From contig LR134353.1 of assembly GCA_900637135.1 (NCBI GenBank), forward strand, positions 1,612,001-1,676,000: DNA of 64,000 bases. Reading direction: 5' to 3'. The stretch's first letter is position 1. Each line of letters starts with the position of its first letter. The translations under genes were made by a program, and so were the position numbers. The notes below the pieces were generated by a model that worked only from the letters and a program-made list of their open reading frames with translations, made no database searches and was not told where the DNA came from. This DNA is from Mycolicibacterium flavescens. Lineage in GTDB: Bacteria > Actinomycetota > Actinomycetes > Mycobacteriales > Mycobacteriaceae. Shown in pieces: positions 42,027 through 49,494 of this stretch.

Positions 42027-43499
42027 ATGAGGAGTAGCGCCGTCACTTGGGAGACCATCCCCGAGATGGTCTTGAGCGCAGCGGACCGTTTCGGCGACGC
42101 GGAAGCGGTCGTCGACGGTCCGTTGCGCTTGTCCTTCAGCGAGCTGATCGGGCGGATACGTTGCGCGGCAGGCGCGTTCGCCGACTTCGGGATTGTCAAA
42201 GGCGATCGGCTGGCGATCTGGGCACCGAACTCCGCCGACTGGATTGTCGCCGCGTTCGGCCTGCTGGTCGCCGGTGGTGTGCTGGTTCCGGTCAACACCC
42301 GGTTCAAACCGGAGGAGGCCGCCGACGTCATCGGCCGCAGCGGTGCGAAGGCCGTGCTGGTACAAAAGGACTTCCTCGGCCTGGACTATTCGGTGAGCAC
42401 CGACGTGCCGGTGATCGACCTCGGTTCGGGGTTCCTGTCCGCCGGCGCTCCGTTCGACGATCGCGTCGGCGACCTGAGGGGTACCGACGTCGCCGACGTC
42501 ATCTTCACCTCGGGCACCACGGGTCGGCCCAAGGGCGCGATGATGAATCACCTCCAGACGCTGCGTGCATACGAGGAGTGGGCGACGCTCGCCGACCTCC
42601 GCGAGGGTGATCGCTACCTGATGATCAACCCGTACTTCCACACGTTCGGCCTCAAGGCCGGACTCATCGCCTCGTTCCTACGGGGCGCCACGATGCTTCC
42701 GGTGGCCGCTTTCGACGTCGATACGGTGGTCGATCTCATCGAGCGCGAGCGCATCACGATGTTGCCCGGTCCGCCCACGCTGTACCACTCGCTGCTGACC
42801 GTGGCCGACACAGACCGGCTCGCCTCCCTGCGGGCCGGCGTGACCGGCGCGGCCGACATCCCGGTGGAGTTGATCCGCCGCATCCGCGACGAGTTGCCGT
42901 TCGAAAGCCTGATGACCGGCTACGGCCTAACCGAAGCCGGCAACGTGACGTTGTCGCGGCCGGGGGACACCCCCGAGGATGTCGCGACGACCGCGGGTCT
43001 GCCGTGCGAGGACGTCGAGGTTCGCATCGCCGACGACGGCGAGGTGTTGGTGCGCGGCTACAACGTGATGCAGGGCTATCTCGACGACCCCGCTGCGACC
43101 GCCGACGCGATCGACTCCGAAGGCTTCCTGCACACCGGCGATCTCGGCGAGTTCACCGAGTCGGGCCGACTGCGGATCGTCGGGCGCAAGAAGGACATGT
43201 TCATCGTCGGCGGATTCAACGCCTATCCCGCTGAGATCGAAGGCTTTCTGCTCGAACACCCCGCGGTGGCTCAGGCAGCCGTTATCGGGGTTCCCGACGA
43301 GAGGTTGGGCCAGGTGGGCAAGGCGTTCGTGGTGCGCAGTGCGGGTCACGACCGCGTCACGGGTGAGGACCTCATTTCGTGGAGCCGGGAACGAATGGCG
43401 GGTTTCAAGGTGCCACGCTCTGTAGAGTTCCTCGACAGCCTGCCGTTGAACGCCACCGGCAAGGTGATGAAGGACCGCCTTCTGGACAATCGCCGCTGA
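42027..43499 (+). CDS. FadD3-like acyl-CoA synthetase
   Basis: A 490-residue ANL ligase. Core motifs are FTSGTTGRPKGAMMNHLQ near residue 160, NPYFHTFGLKAG near 200, TGYGLTEAGNVT near 297, GEVLVRGYNVMQGYLDDP near 335, LRIVGRKKDMFIVGGFNAYP near 384 and ATGKVMKDRL at the end. The NPYFHTFG and TMLPGPPTLYHSLL segments resemble FadD3, the ligase for the steroid ring-derived HIP acid in mycobacteria, as recalled from family knowledge. This makes a cyclic or branched carboxylic acid a plausible substrate; it is not proof of steroid degradation. Confidence 0.88.
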   Translation: MRSSAVTWETIPEMVLSAADRFGDAEAVVDGPLRLSFSELIGRIRCAAGAFADFGIVKGDRLAIWAPNSADWIVAAFGLLVAGGVLVPVNTRFKPEEAADVIGRSGAKAVLVQKDFLGLDYSVSTDVPVIDLGSGFLSAGAPFDDRVGDLRGTDVADVIFTSGTTGRPKGAMMNHLQTLRAYEEWATLADLREGDRYLMINPYFHTFGLKAGLIASFLRGATMLPVAAFDVDTVVDLIERERITMLPGPPTLYHSLLTVADTDRLASLRAGVTGAADIPVELIRRIRDELPFESLMTGYGLTEAGNVTLSRPGDTPEDVATTAGLPCEDVEVRIADDGEVLVRGYNVMQGYLDDPAATADAIDSEGFLHTGDLGEFTESGRLRIVGRKKDMFIVGGFNAYPAEIEGFLLEHPAVAQAAVIGVPDERLGQVGKAFVVRSAGHDRVTGEDLISWSRERMAGFKVPRSVEFLDSLPLNATGKVMKDRLLDNRR

Positions 43500-43593
43500 G
43501 CATATGCGTAGCGCGTAAATAGCATTTCCGCAGGAAGACGGTGTTTGCCGGGCGGTGCCTGCGCAGGTATCGTCGCGGCGATACTCAAAAATC

Positions 43594-43608
43594 GATAATG
43601 GCATTCTC
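43594..43608. promoter_or_regulatory. Putative operator GATAATGGCATTCTC
   Basis: Matches GAGAA-N5-TTCTC at 9 of 10 arm positions, 30 bp upstream of the GTG start of the first Mce-associated membrane protein, in a 139-bp gap after the FadD3-like gene. Confidence 0.5.
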
Positions 43609-43638
43609 ACTAGTGGTGAAGCAGACAAGGAGGGCGCT

Positions 43639-44550
43639 GTGCCGTCATTCAGGCGCCGCGAGTCGGTGATCGACGCGGACCGCGTCGACAAACCGCCGCG
43701 GGATGACCCTGAGCAGCGGTCGGCGGACTCGGACGAGGCGCTTCGCCTCGCCGAGGAGGCGGAGGCCGAAGCGGCCGAGGCGGAGGCGCTCGCCGCCGCC
43801 GCGCGCGCTCGCGCGAAGGCCATCCGGTTGCGCAGGCAGGCTGCTGAAACCAAGGCGCCGGACCCGGAGGTCGACGAGGTTCTCGAGCCGGTCGAGGAGA
43901 CGGCGCCCGGGGCGAAGACCACCGACACCGTGGCCGACGACGCCGCCCAACCGGAAGCCGGCGAGGCAACCGAAACCGACGAAGCGGCCGACACCGACGT
44001 CGAGGACTCAGCGGAGCCCGACAAGGCCGAGGCGACGACGCGGTCCCGCCGCCTGCGGATGCCGCGGATCAGGTGGAAGATCGTCGCTGCGGTGGTGGCT
44101 GTCGTCCTGATCCTGGCGTTCGGGGCCGCGAGCGCGTACATGGTGTGGCAGCACCGGCTGGCCCAAGAGGAGCAGCAGCGCACCGCCGAATTCACCGCGG
44201 CCGCGCGGCAGAGCGTGGTGACCCTGATGTCGTTGGACTTCAACAGGGCCCAGGAAGACGTGCAGCGCATCATCGACAACTCGACGGGTCAGTTCAGGGA
44301 TGACTTCGAGGCCCAGGCCGAGGACTTCACCCAGGTCGCCAAGGATTCCAAGGTGGTCACCGAGGTCACCGTGAACACTGCGGCACTGACGTCGATGACC
44401 GACACCAACGCCACCGCGCTGGTCTCGGCCACCTCGAGGGTCACCAACACCGCAGGTGCCAATCAGGAGCCTCGCTCATGGCGGCTGAAGGTGGATCTGG
44501 TCCGCGAGGGTGATCAGATCAAGATGTCGAAAGTCGAGTTCGTACCGTGA
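43639..44550 (+). CDS. Mce-associated membrane protein (Mam-like)
   Basis: A 303-residue protein from GTG 43639 after AAGGAGGG. The first 150 residues are a charged, Ala/Glu-rich low-complexity region with coiled-coil potential (EEAEAEAAEAEALAAAARAR), then a single membrane helix near 157-178 (WKIVAAVVAVVLILAFGAAS) and an extracytoplasmic beta/alpha domain (RQSVVTLMSLDFNRAQEDVQ to the end). This is the layout of Mce-associated proteins normally found beside mce operons; here it is 13.6 kb downstream of mceF. Such proteins stabilise the Mce transporter. Confidence 0.88.
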   Translation: MPSFRRRESVIDADRVDKPPRDDPEQRSADSDEALRLAEEAEAEAAEAEALAAAARARAKAIRLRRQAAETKAPDPEVDEVLEPVEETAPGAKTTDTVADDAAQPEAGEATETDEAADTDVEDSAEPDKAEATTRSRRLRMPRIRWKIVAAVVAVVLILAFGAASAYMVWQHRLAQEEQQRTAEFTAAARQSVVTLMSLDFNRAQEDVQRIIDNSTGQFRDDFEAQAEDFTQVAKDSKVVTEVTVNTAALTSMTDTNATALVSATSRVTNTAGANQEPRSWRLKVDLVREGDQIKMSKVEFVP

Positions 44551-45212
44551 GCGCCGAAACCAAACCCGACGAGGCCGACGTGAAGACCGCGGCCTCCGAC
44601 GAGCCGGAATCGACAGCCGTCGAACCGGAGTCGACGGCGGCCGAGGAGACGCAAGCGGCCGAGGAGACGCAAGCGTCCGAGGACTCGGAAGCGGCCGAGA
44701 AGAGCCGGCCGAAACCCCGCAGTGCCGTGCGGAGGTATCTCGGCGCGATTCTGCTGACAATTCTGCTGGTGGTCTCGGCAGGTGTCGCGGCCTGGCTTTA
44801 CTTCTTCCAGTTCCGGGCCGACCAGGAGACCAACCCCGACGCCCAACGGGTCGCACTGGAGGCGGCGAAGTCGGGCACCGTGGCGCTGTTGTCGTATGCC
44901 CCTGATTCGATGGAGCAGGACTTCACGAACGCGAAGTCGCACCTGACGGGGGACTTCCTGAACTACTACACGCAGTTCACCGAGCAGATCGTGACCCCGG
45001 CGGTTCAGGAGAAGCAGGTCAAGACCAGCGCTGCTGTGGTGGAGGCCGGCGTGGCCGAGATGCAGCCCGACACCGCCGTGGTGTTGGTCTTCGTCAATCA
45101 GACGACGGTCAGCAAGGAGAACCCGGACGGGGCCTTCGCGGCAAGCGCGGTCAAGGTCGGCTTGACCAAGTCCGACGGCCGCTGGCTGATCAACAAGTTC
45201 GACCCCGTGTAG
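44547..45212 (+). CDS. Mce-associated membrane protein (Mam-like)
   Basis: A 221-residue second Mam-type protein, coupled to the previous one by a GTGA overlap. It has an acidic N-terminus with repeated A-A-E-E-T-Q units, one membrane helix (YLGAILLTILLVVSAGVAAW) near residues 64-83 and a periplasmic domain (ALLSYAPDSMEQDFTNAKSH and so on). The paired arrangement is typical of mce loci. Confidence 0.88.
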   Translation: MSAETKPDEADVKTAASDEPESTAVEPESTAAEETQAAEETQASEDSEAAEKSRPKPRSAVRRYLGAILLTILLVVSAGVAAWLYFFQFRADQETNPDAQRVALEAAKSGTVALLSYAPDSMEQDFTNAKSHLTGDFLNYYTQFTEQIVTPAVQEKQVKTSAAVVEAGVAEMQPDTAVVLVFVNQTTVSKENPDGAFAASAVKVGLTKSDGRWLINKFDPV

Positions 45213-45222
45213 CGTCGCCGCC

Positions 45223-45915
45223 GTGACGGCGCTCCCCGGCCAATCCCTCGCGGCGGTCGTGACGGTGCCTGCCGCCGAAGCCGCTGCGCTCGAACCGGTG
45301 GCGGGTCGATCGCCCCTGTCGCGTGTCGTGCACGCCTGTCTGGAAGCGGTCGCCGATCCCGCCAGGGTCGTGGTGGCGGTCGCCGAACAGTTCACAGACG
45401 ACGTAGGCGCCCTACTCGCCCGCGACGGGTCGGCCGTCGGGCTCGTCGCGGTCGCCGGGACTGCCACACGGGCGCAGTGCCTGGCTGTTGCACTCGAAAA
45501 GGTTGTGGCCGAGCCCGTTTCGGCATCACACGTACTCGTCTACAACGTCAACCAGCCTCTGACCCCGGCGCAGCTGCAGGCTCGGGTCATCGAGCACTTG
45601 AGGCAGGGAGCTTCCGTCGTGCTACCTGTCCTGCCGGTCACCGACAGCGTGAAGGTCGTCGACGAGCGTGGTGTCGTCACCGCCTCACTGGATCGGTCGA
45701 CGCTTCAGACCGTGCAATATCCCCGCGGTTTCGCCGCCGACCACCTCGGCCGGCTGATCGCCGAATCCGTCGGGGAGTTCGACGAGGCCGTGGAGGCGAT
45801 CCGATCGGTAGTGCCGGTTGTGACAGTCGACGGTGACGCCGAGGCCGTTGCGGTCGACCTCCCGCACCACAGTCTGCTCCTCGAGGCCATCATCGCGAGC
45901 CGCGGCGCCCGCTGA
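45223..45915 (+). CDS. IspD-like protein lacking the nucleotide-binding motif
   Basis: A 230-residue protein whose middle and C-terminus align with IspD cytidylyltransferases (YNVNQPLTP for HDAARPLTP; PVTDSVKVVDERGVVTASLD; TVQYPRGF for VQTPQGF). The N-terminal L-A-A-G-x-G-x-R nucleotide loop and its lysine are absent, replaced by VVTVPAAEAAALEPVAGRSP. The frame is intact and of normal length, so it looks like a maintained non-catalytic paralogue, not a decaying pseudogene. It is tail-to-tail with the intact IspD-like gene, overlapping it by 26 bp. Confidence 0.75.
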   Translation: MTALPGQSLAAVVTVPAAEAAALEPVAGRSPLSRVVHACLEAVADPARVVVAVAEQFTDDVGALLARDGSAVGLVAVAGTATRAQCLAVALEKVVAEPVSASHVLVYNVNQPLTPAQLQARVIEHLRQGASVVLPVLPVTDSVKVVDERGVVTASLDRSTLQTVQYPRGFAADHLGRLIAESVGEFDEAVEAIRSVVPVVTVDGDAEAVAVDLPHHSLLLEAIIASRGAR

Positions 45916-46624
45916 GTGTCGTGAGCAGACGTTCGGCGGTCGCGATGTCGCCTGCGTACGTCACCTTGATGTTGTGCGGTTCACCCGGAAAGGTCTGCAC
46001 CGCAACGTCGGTGAACGCCTCGACGCACGACGACGTATCGGTGCCCTCGAAGCGGTGACGTTCCGAGCTACGGTACGCGGCAAGCAGTTGTGCGGCACGG
46101 AAGGCCTGCGGTGTCTGCACCCGAACCAGCGCGGACCCGTCGGCCGGCCGCCGCAGGGCGGTGGTCACCACGTCGCGAAGGGGCAACGCCGGTATCGCGC
46201 CACCGGATTCGCGGGCGAGCGCGAGCGCGCGGGTGAACATCTCCGCGCCGGCCATCGGTCGCGCGGCGTCGTGGATGAGCACGACGTCGATGCGCCCGGA
46301 TTCGATGTCGGTTTGCAGATGGCGTAGGACGTTGAGTTCGGAACCGTGCCGGGTGTCGCCGCCCTCAACGAGTTCCACGTCGGCGGTGGGCAATTCGCGT
46401 GCAACCATGTCCCGTGCCAGAGCCAGCTCGCCCTTCCGGTGCACCAGCACGATGCGGTCGATGTCGGACACCGTCGTGAGGGTCTCCAGCGACCACGCCG
46501 CCATCGGTCGACCCGCGACAGGGAGGTAGGCCTTGTTGCCGTCGGCGCCGACCCTGGTGCCCAGGCCTGCCGCGAGCACGACCGCCACGGCGCACGGCGG
46601 TGTTTCGGGCTCCTCGACGGTCAC
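45890..46624 (-). CDS. ispD: IspD-like 2-C-methyl-D-erythritol 4-phosphate cytidylyltransferase
   Basis: A 244-residue nucleotidyltransferase with an intact CTP-binding loop LAAGLGTRVGADGNKAYL near residue 18, IHDAARPM near 120, PLRDVVTTAL near 150 and VQTPQAFR near 170. Activity as MEP cytidylyltransferase (isoprenoid precursor synthesis) is well supported by motifs; ispF is not adjacent, so this could also be a second copy or a related TarI/IspD enzyme. Start is GTG 46624. The gene overlaps a degenerate paralogue at its 3' end. Confidence 0.82.
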   Translation of the reverse strand: MTVEEPETPPCAVAVVLAAGLGTRVGADGNKAYLPVAGRPMAAWSLETLTTVSDIDRIVLVHRKGELALARDMVARELPTADVELVEGGDTRHGSELNVLRHLQTDIESGRIDVVLIHDAARPMAGAEMFTRALALARESGGAIPALPLRDVVTTALRRPADGSALVRVQTPQAFRAAQLLAAYRSSERHRFEGTDTSSCVEAFTDVAVQTFPGEPHNIKVTYAGDIATAERLLTTLSGRRGSR

Positions 46625-46681
46625 CCCCGTATCTTGGCACCGACCGTTTCGGCACCTCACGGCCCGGGTACGCAATTTTGC

Positions 46682-47101
46682 ATGCCGAAGACATCCAAGA
46701 GCGGCAGCGCCCGGAAGAGCGAACTGCCCAGCACACTGCAGAAGTCGGACGCCAAGGCCCAGCGGACCTTCGCCAAGGCCCATGACGCCGCTGCCGAAGA
46801 GTACGGCGAGGGTGAACGCGCACACCGCGTCGCCTACAGCGCGCTCAAGCACAGCTACGAGAAGGTCGGCGACCACTGGGAGGCGAAGGACGAGAAGGGT
46901 CCGTCCGATGAGCGTGCACGCAGCGGCGGCCCGAACGCCAAGGGCGATACTGCCGAGGGCGTGAACGCCAACTCCTCCAAGAAGCACCTCATGGAAATCG
47001 CGCGGCGCCTTGACATTTCGGGTCGGTCGTCGATGAACAAGGACGAGCTGGTCTCGGCGATCAAGAAGGCCAACCGCCGCGAGACCGCCCGCAACCGCTG
47101 A
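46682..47101 (+). CDS. ChaB family protein
   Basis: A 139-residue basic protein. The N-terminal 60 residues follow ChaB (LPSTLQKSDAKAQRTFAKAH, AHRVAYSALKHSYEKVGDHW), and residues 100-135 form a small SAP/Rho_N-like helical domain (LMEIARRLDISGRSSMNKDE). This two-domain form is common in actinobacteria, where a nucleic-acid-associated role is suspected but not shown. ATG 46682. It is divergent from ispD and convergent with the MFS gene. Confidence 0.87.
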   Translation: MPKTSKSGSARKSELPSTLQKSDAKAQRTFAKAHDAAAEEYGEGERAHRVAYSALKHSYEKVGDHWEAKDEKGPSDERARSGGPNAKGDTAEGVNANSSKKHLMEIARRLDISGRSSMNKDELVSAIKKANRRETARNR

Positions 47102-47114
47102 CGGATCGGTTCAC

Positions 47115-48446
47115 TCAGTCACCTGCGCCGGTGTCTCGGCCGGTGTGGGTGTCGAGCCCCTCCAGCAACATCCGCTCCTGTTCGACCCTCATCACCCGGC
47201 GTGCCTTGCCCCGGGTGATGAGAATGCCGACGACCGCGAACGTCCAGATCGCGTACTGCACGGTCCAGGCCAGCCGGAACGAGTCGGAGGAGAATCCGCC
47301 CGTCGCGTCGAGGATCGCGCCCATCGCCTGCATCACCAGCAACGAGGCGATGAACCCGCCCATGTTGACCAGACCGGAAGCGGTGCCCAGCGTGGCGCTC
47401 GGGTTGAACGTGCGCGCGAAGTCGAAGCCGACCATCGAACCGGGTCCGCCGACCGAGATCACGACGATCAGCAACACGAGCAGCCACAGCGGCGCCCTGC
47501 CGGGTAACGCCAACACAATGGTCCATATCAACGCGTTGCTGGCGATGATCGCCAGAACCAGACGAGAGCGGCGGTGTGGCCGACGCCCGGTGAAGATGCC
47601 GATCAGCACCCCCGCCGATATGGCGGCCACCACTGAGACCGTCAGCATCAACCCGGCTACGCCGGCCGAAAGGCCCTGCGCGTTGGTCAGGTAGGGAACG
47701 CCCCACATCAGCGCGAACACCGTCACCGAGAACTGGGTGCCCATATGGGTGAAGAACCCGAGTCGCGTGCCCGGTCGCAGCCAGACCGTCTTGACGCTGG
47801 CCAGCGTCTCACGCACGGAGACGGTGTGGATCGCCACCGCGTTGCCGTGCGGGGTGTTCTTCACCAGCGCAGCAGTCAGCGCCATCGACAAGACGCCGAC
47901 CGCGGCCACCGAAACGTAGGCCGTCGTCCAGCCCCATGCGTTGAGGACGGCGAAGAACGGTACCGCCGACAACACCTGGCCGAGCTGGCCGCAGATACCG
48001 GTCAACTGCGTGACCAGCGGAACCTGGCGGGGGGTGAACCAGTGCGGCACGAGTCGCAGCACCGAGATGAACGTGAACGCGTCGCCGAGACCCACCACCG
48101 CTCGTGCCCCGATGGCGGTGGGCAGCGACTCGGTGAACGCGAGCGTGAGTTGGCCGCCGGACATCAGCGCGGCGCCCGTCAGGATCAGCGTCTTGGAGCC
48201 GAAGCGGTCCAGCAGAACCCCGGCAGGCACCTGCGCTGCGGCGTAGACGATGACCTGCAGCACGACGAACGTCGAAAGCACGCTCGGGCTGGCGTGGAAC
48301 CGTTCGGCGGCATGGAGTCCGGACACGCCCAATGTGGTGCGGTCGAGAACGGCGACGATGTACGCAAACAGGCCGGTGACCCAGACGATCCAGGGACGCA
48401 CACCGAACCCTTTCTCGCCGGCGGTTGATAAGTCTGACTTTTCCAT
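47115..48446 (-). CDS. MFS transporter
   Basis: A 443-residue protein with about 12 hydrophobic segments in two halves and the MFS loop motif LLDRFGSKTLILTGA near residue 80 (the usual G-x3-D-R-x-G-R). ATG 48446 was chosen because upstream codons would add a hydrophilic tail without a ribosome site. Segments such as DAFTFISVLRLVPHWFTP place it with the nitrate/organic anion:proton symporter-like sugar and organic-acid MFS groups. Substrate unknown. Confidence 0.9.
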   Translation of the reverse strand: MEKSDLSTAGEKGFGVRPWIVWVTGLFAYIVAVLDRTTLGVSGLHAAERFHASPSVLSTFVVLQVIVYAAAQVPAGVLLDRFGSKTLILTGAALMSGGQLTLAFTESLPTAIGARAVVGLGDAFTFISVLRLVPHWFTPRQVPLVTQLTGICGQLGQVLSAVPFFAVLNAWGWTTAYVSVAAVGVLSMALTAALVKNTPHGNAVAIHTVSVRETLASVKTVWLRPGTRLGFFTHMGTQFSVTVFALMWGVPYLTNAQGLSAGVAGLMLTVSVVAAISAGVLIGIFTGRRPHRRSRLVLAIIASNALIWTIVLALPGRAPLWLLVLLIVVISVGGPGSMVGFDFARTFNPSATLGTASGLVNMGGFIASLLVMQAMGAILDATGGFSSDSFRLAWTVQYAIWTFAVVGILITRGKARRVMRVEQERMLLEGLDTHTGRDTGAGD

Positions 48447-48723
48447 GGTTCCGCACGGCTGTGCGGCAGCGCCAATTCCGCGTCGGTGAGTTCGCTCACC
48501 GACCTGATCGGACCGCGGCGCCGAGTTGGCTAGCAACGGAGCTGTTGCGCAAGCTGTGAAATGAGACTACTAAATTGACGCTGATAGAAGCGTTGCAATC
48601 GGCTCGTCGGATGATAGGAGTCAGCGGGTCGATAGTTTGCTCGCAACCGTCGGCGCCATTACAGTGATCGCATGGATCGTCGCGTGGCTCAGCCGGCACG
48701 CGCTCCCGCCGGGGTTCGCGACG

Positions 48724-49494
48724 TTGGCTGAGTATCGCCTCAACGAGCTGGCCCAGATCTCCGGCGTCAGCGCCCGCAACATTCGTGCGTATCGCGAGCG
48801 TGGATTGCTGGATCCGCCGCGCCGCGTCGGCCGGTCGGCGTTCTACGACGACTACCACCTGTCACAGTTGCGCACCATCAACCAGCTGCACCGCCGCGGC
48901 TTCAACTCCGCCCACATCGCCGAGTTCTTCGCCAGCCTGCGTGAGGGCGCCGACCTTGCCGACATCCTCGGCATCCAGCGGGCCGTGCTGGGTCCCGGAT
49001 CCGAAGCAGACGCCCGGGAAGCGTCCGTGGCGGCAGAGGCGAACGGGGACGGGCTTGCGATCGGCCCCGACAGCGACGAGGTGCGGCGGTTGGTCGAGTA
49101 CGGATTCGCGGAGGTGGTCGACGGCTTCGTGGTGTTGATCGACACCGCGGTGCGACGGGCGGTGGCGCAGTCGGCAGATCCACTCGTATCCGTCCAGGTG
49201 CTGTCGCACATCGTCGAGGCCACCGATGGTGCGGTCGACGCGTTGGCGGCTCAGTTCGTCGACGCCCTCGAAGACTTCGTGACCGCGCGGTTGGGCGCGG
49301 AGCACGCGTCGACCCGGGCAGGCGGTGATGAGCTCATGCGGACGGTGGGCGAGTACCGGAACCTGTGGACCAGCGTCGTGTTCAGTCGGCTGGACGAGGC
49401 GCTTCACCGCCACATTGCAGACGCGAGATACAGCGGGGGCGGTTTACCCGGCGGACAGGCGGGACCCCCTCAGCGCGGGCCGCTCACTCGGTGA
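48724..49494 (+). CDS. MerR family transcriptional regulator
   Basis: A 256-residue regulator with the MerR helix-turn-helix at the N-terminus (YRLNELAQISGVSARNIRAY, then RERGLLDPPRRVGRSAFYDD), followed by a long helical domain without obvious metal or drug ligands. A TTG at 48724 starts right before the domain; a GTG at 48664 or the TTG at 48637 would add a short hydrophobic extension. It is divergent from the MFS gene, with a 277-bp region between in which no distinct operator was recognised. It could regulate the transporter. Confidence 0.87.
   Translation: MAEYRLNELAQISGVSARNIRAYRERGLLDPPRRVGRSAFYDDYHLSQLRTINQLHRRGFNSAHIAEFFASLREGADLADILGIQRAVLGPGSEADAREASVAAEANGDGLAIGPDSDEVRRLVEYGFAEVVDGFVVLIDTAVRRAVAQSADPLVSVQVLSHIVEATDGAVDALAAQFVDALEDFVTARLGAEHASTRAGGDELMRTVGEYRNLWTSVVFSRLDEALHRHIADARYSGGGLPGGQAGPPQRGPLTR

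Noticed and set aside
1..45212. Assignment of the island to classical cholesterol degradation (mce4/KstR regulon)
   Set aside because: No kstD, kshA/B or hsa genes and no AAC-N2-GTT palindromes were seen; the similarity is limited to side-chain-type enzymes.
45223..45915. Calling the degenerate IspD-like gene a pseudogene
   Set aside because: The frame is full length without frameshift or internal stop and keeps conserved central motifs, so a maintained non-catalytic protein fits better.
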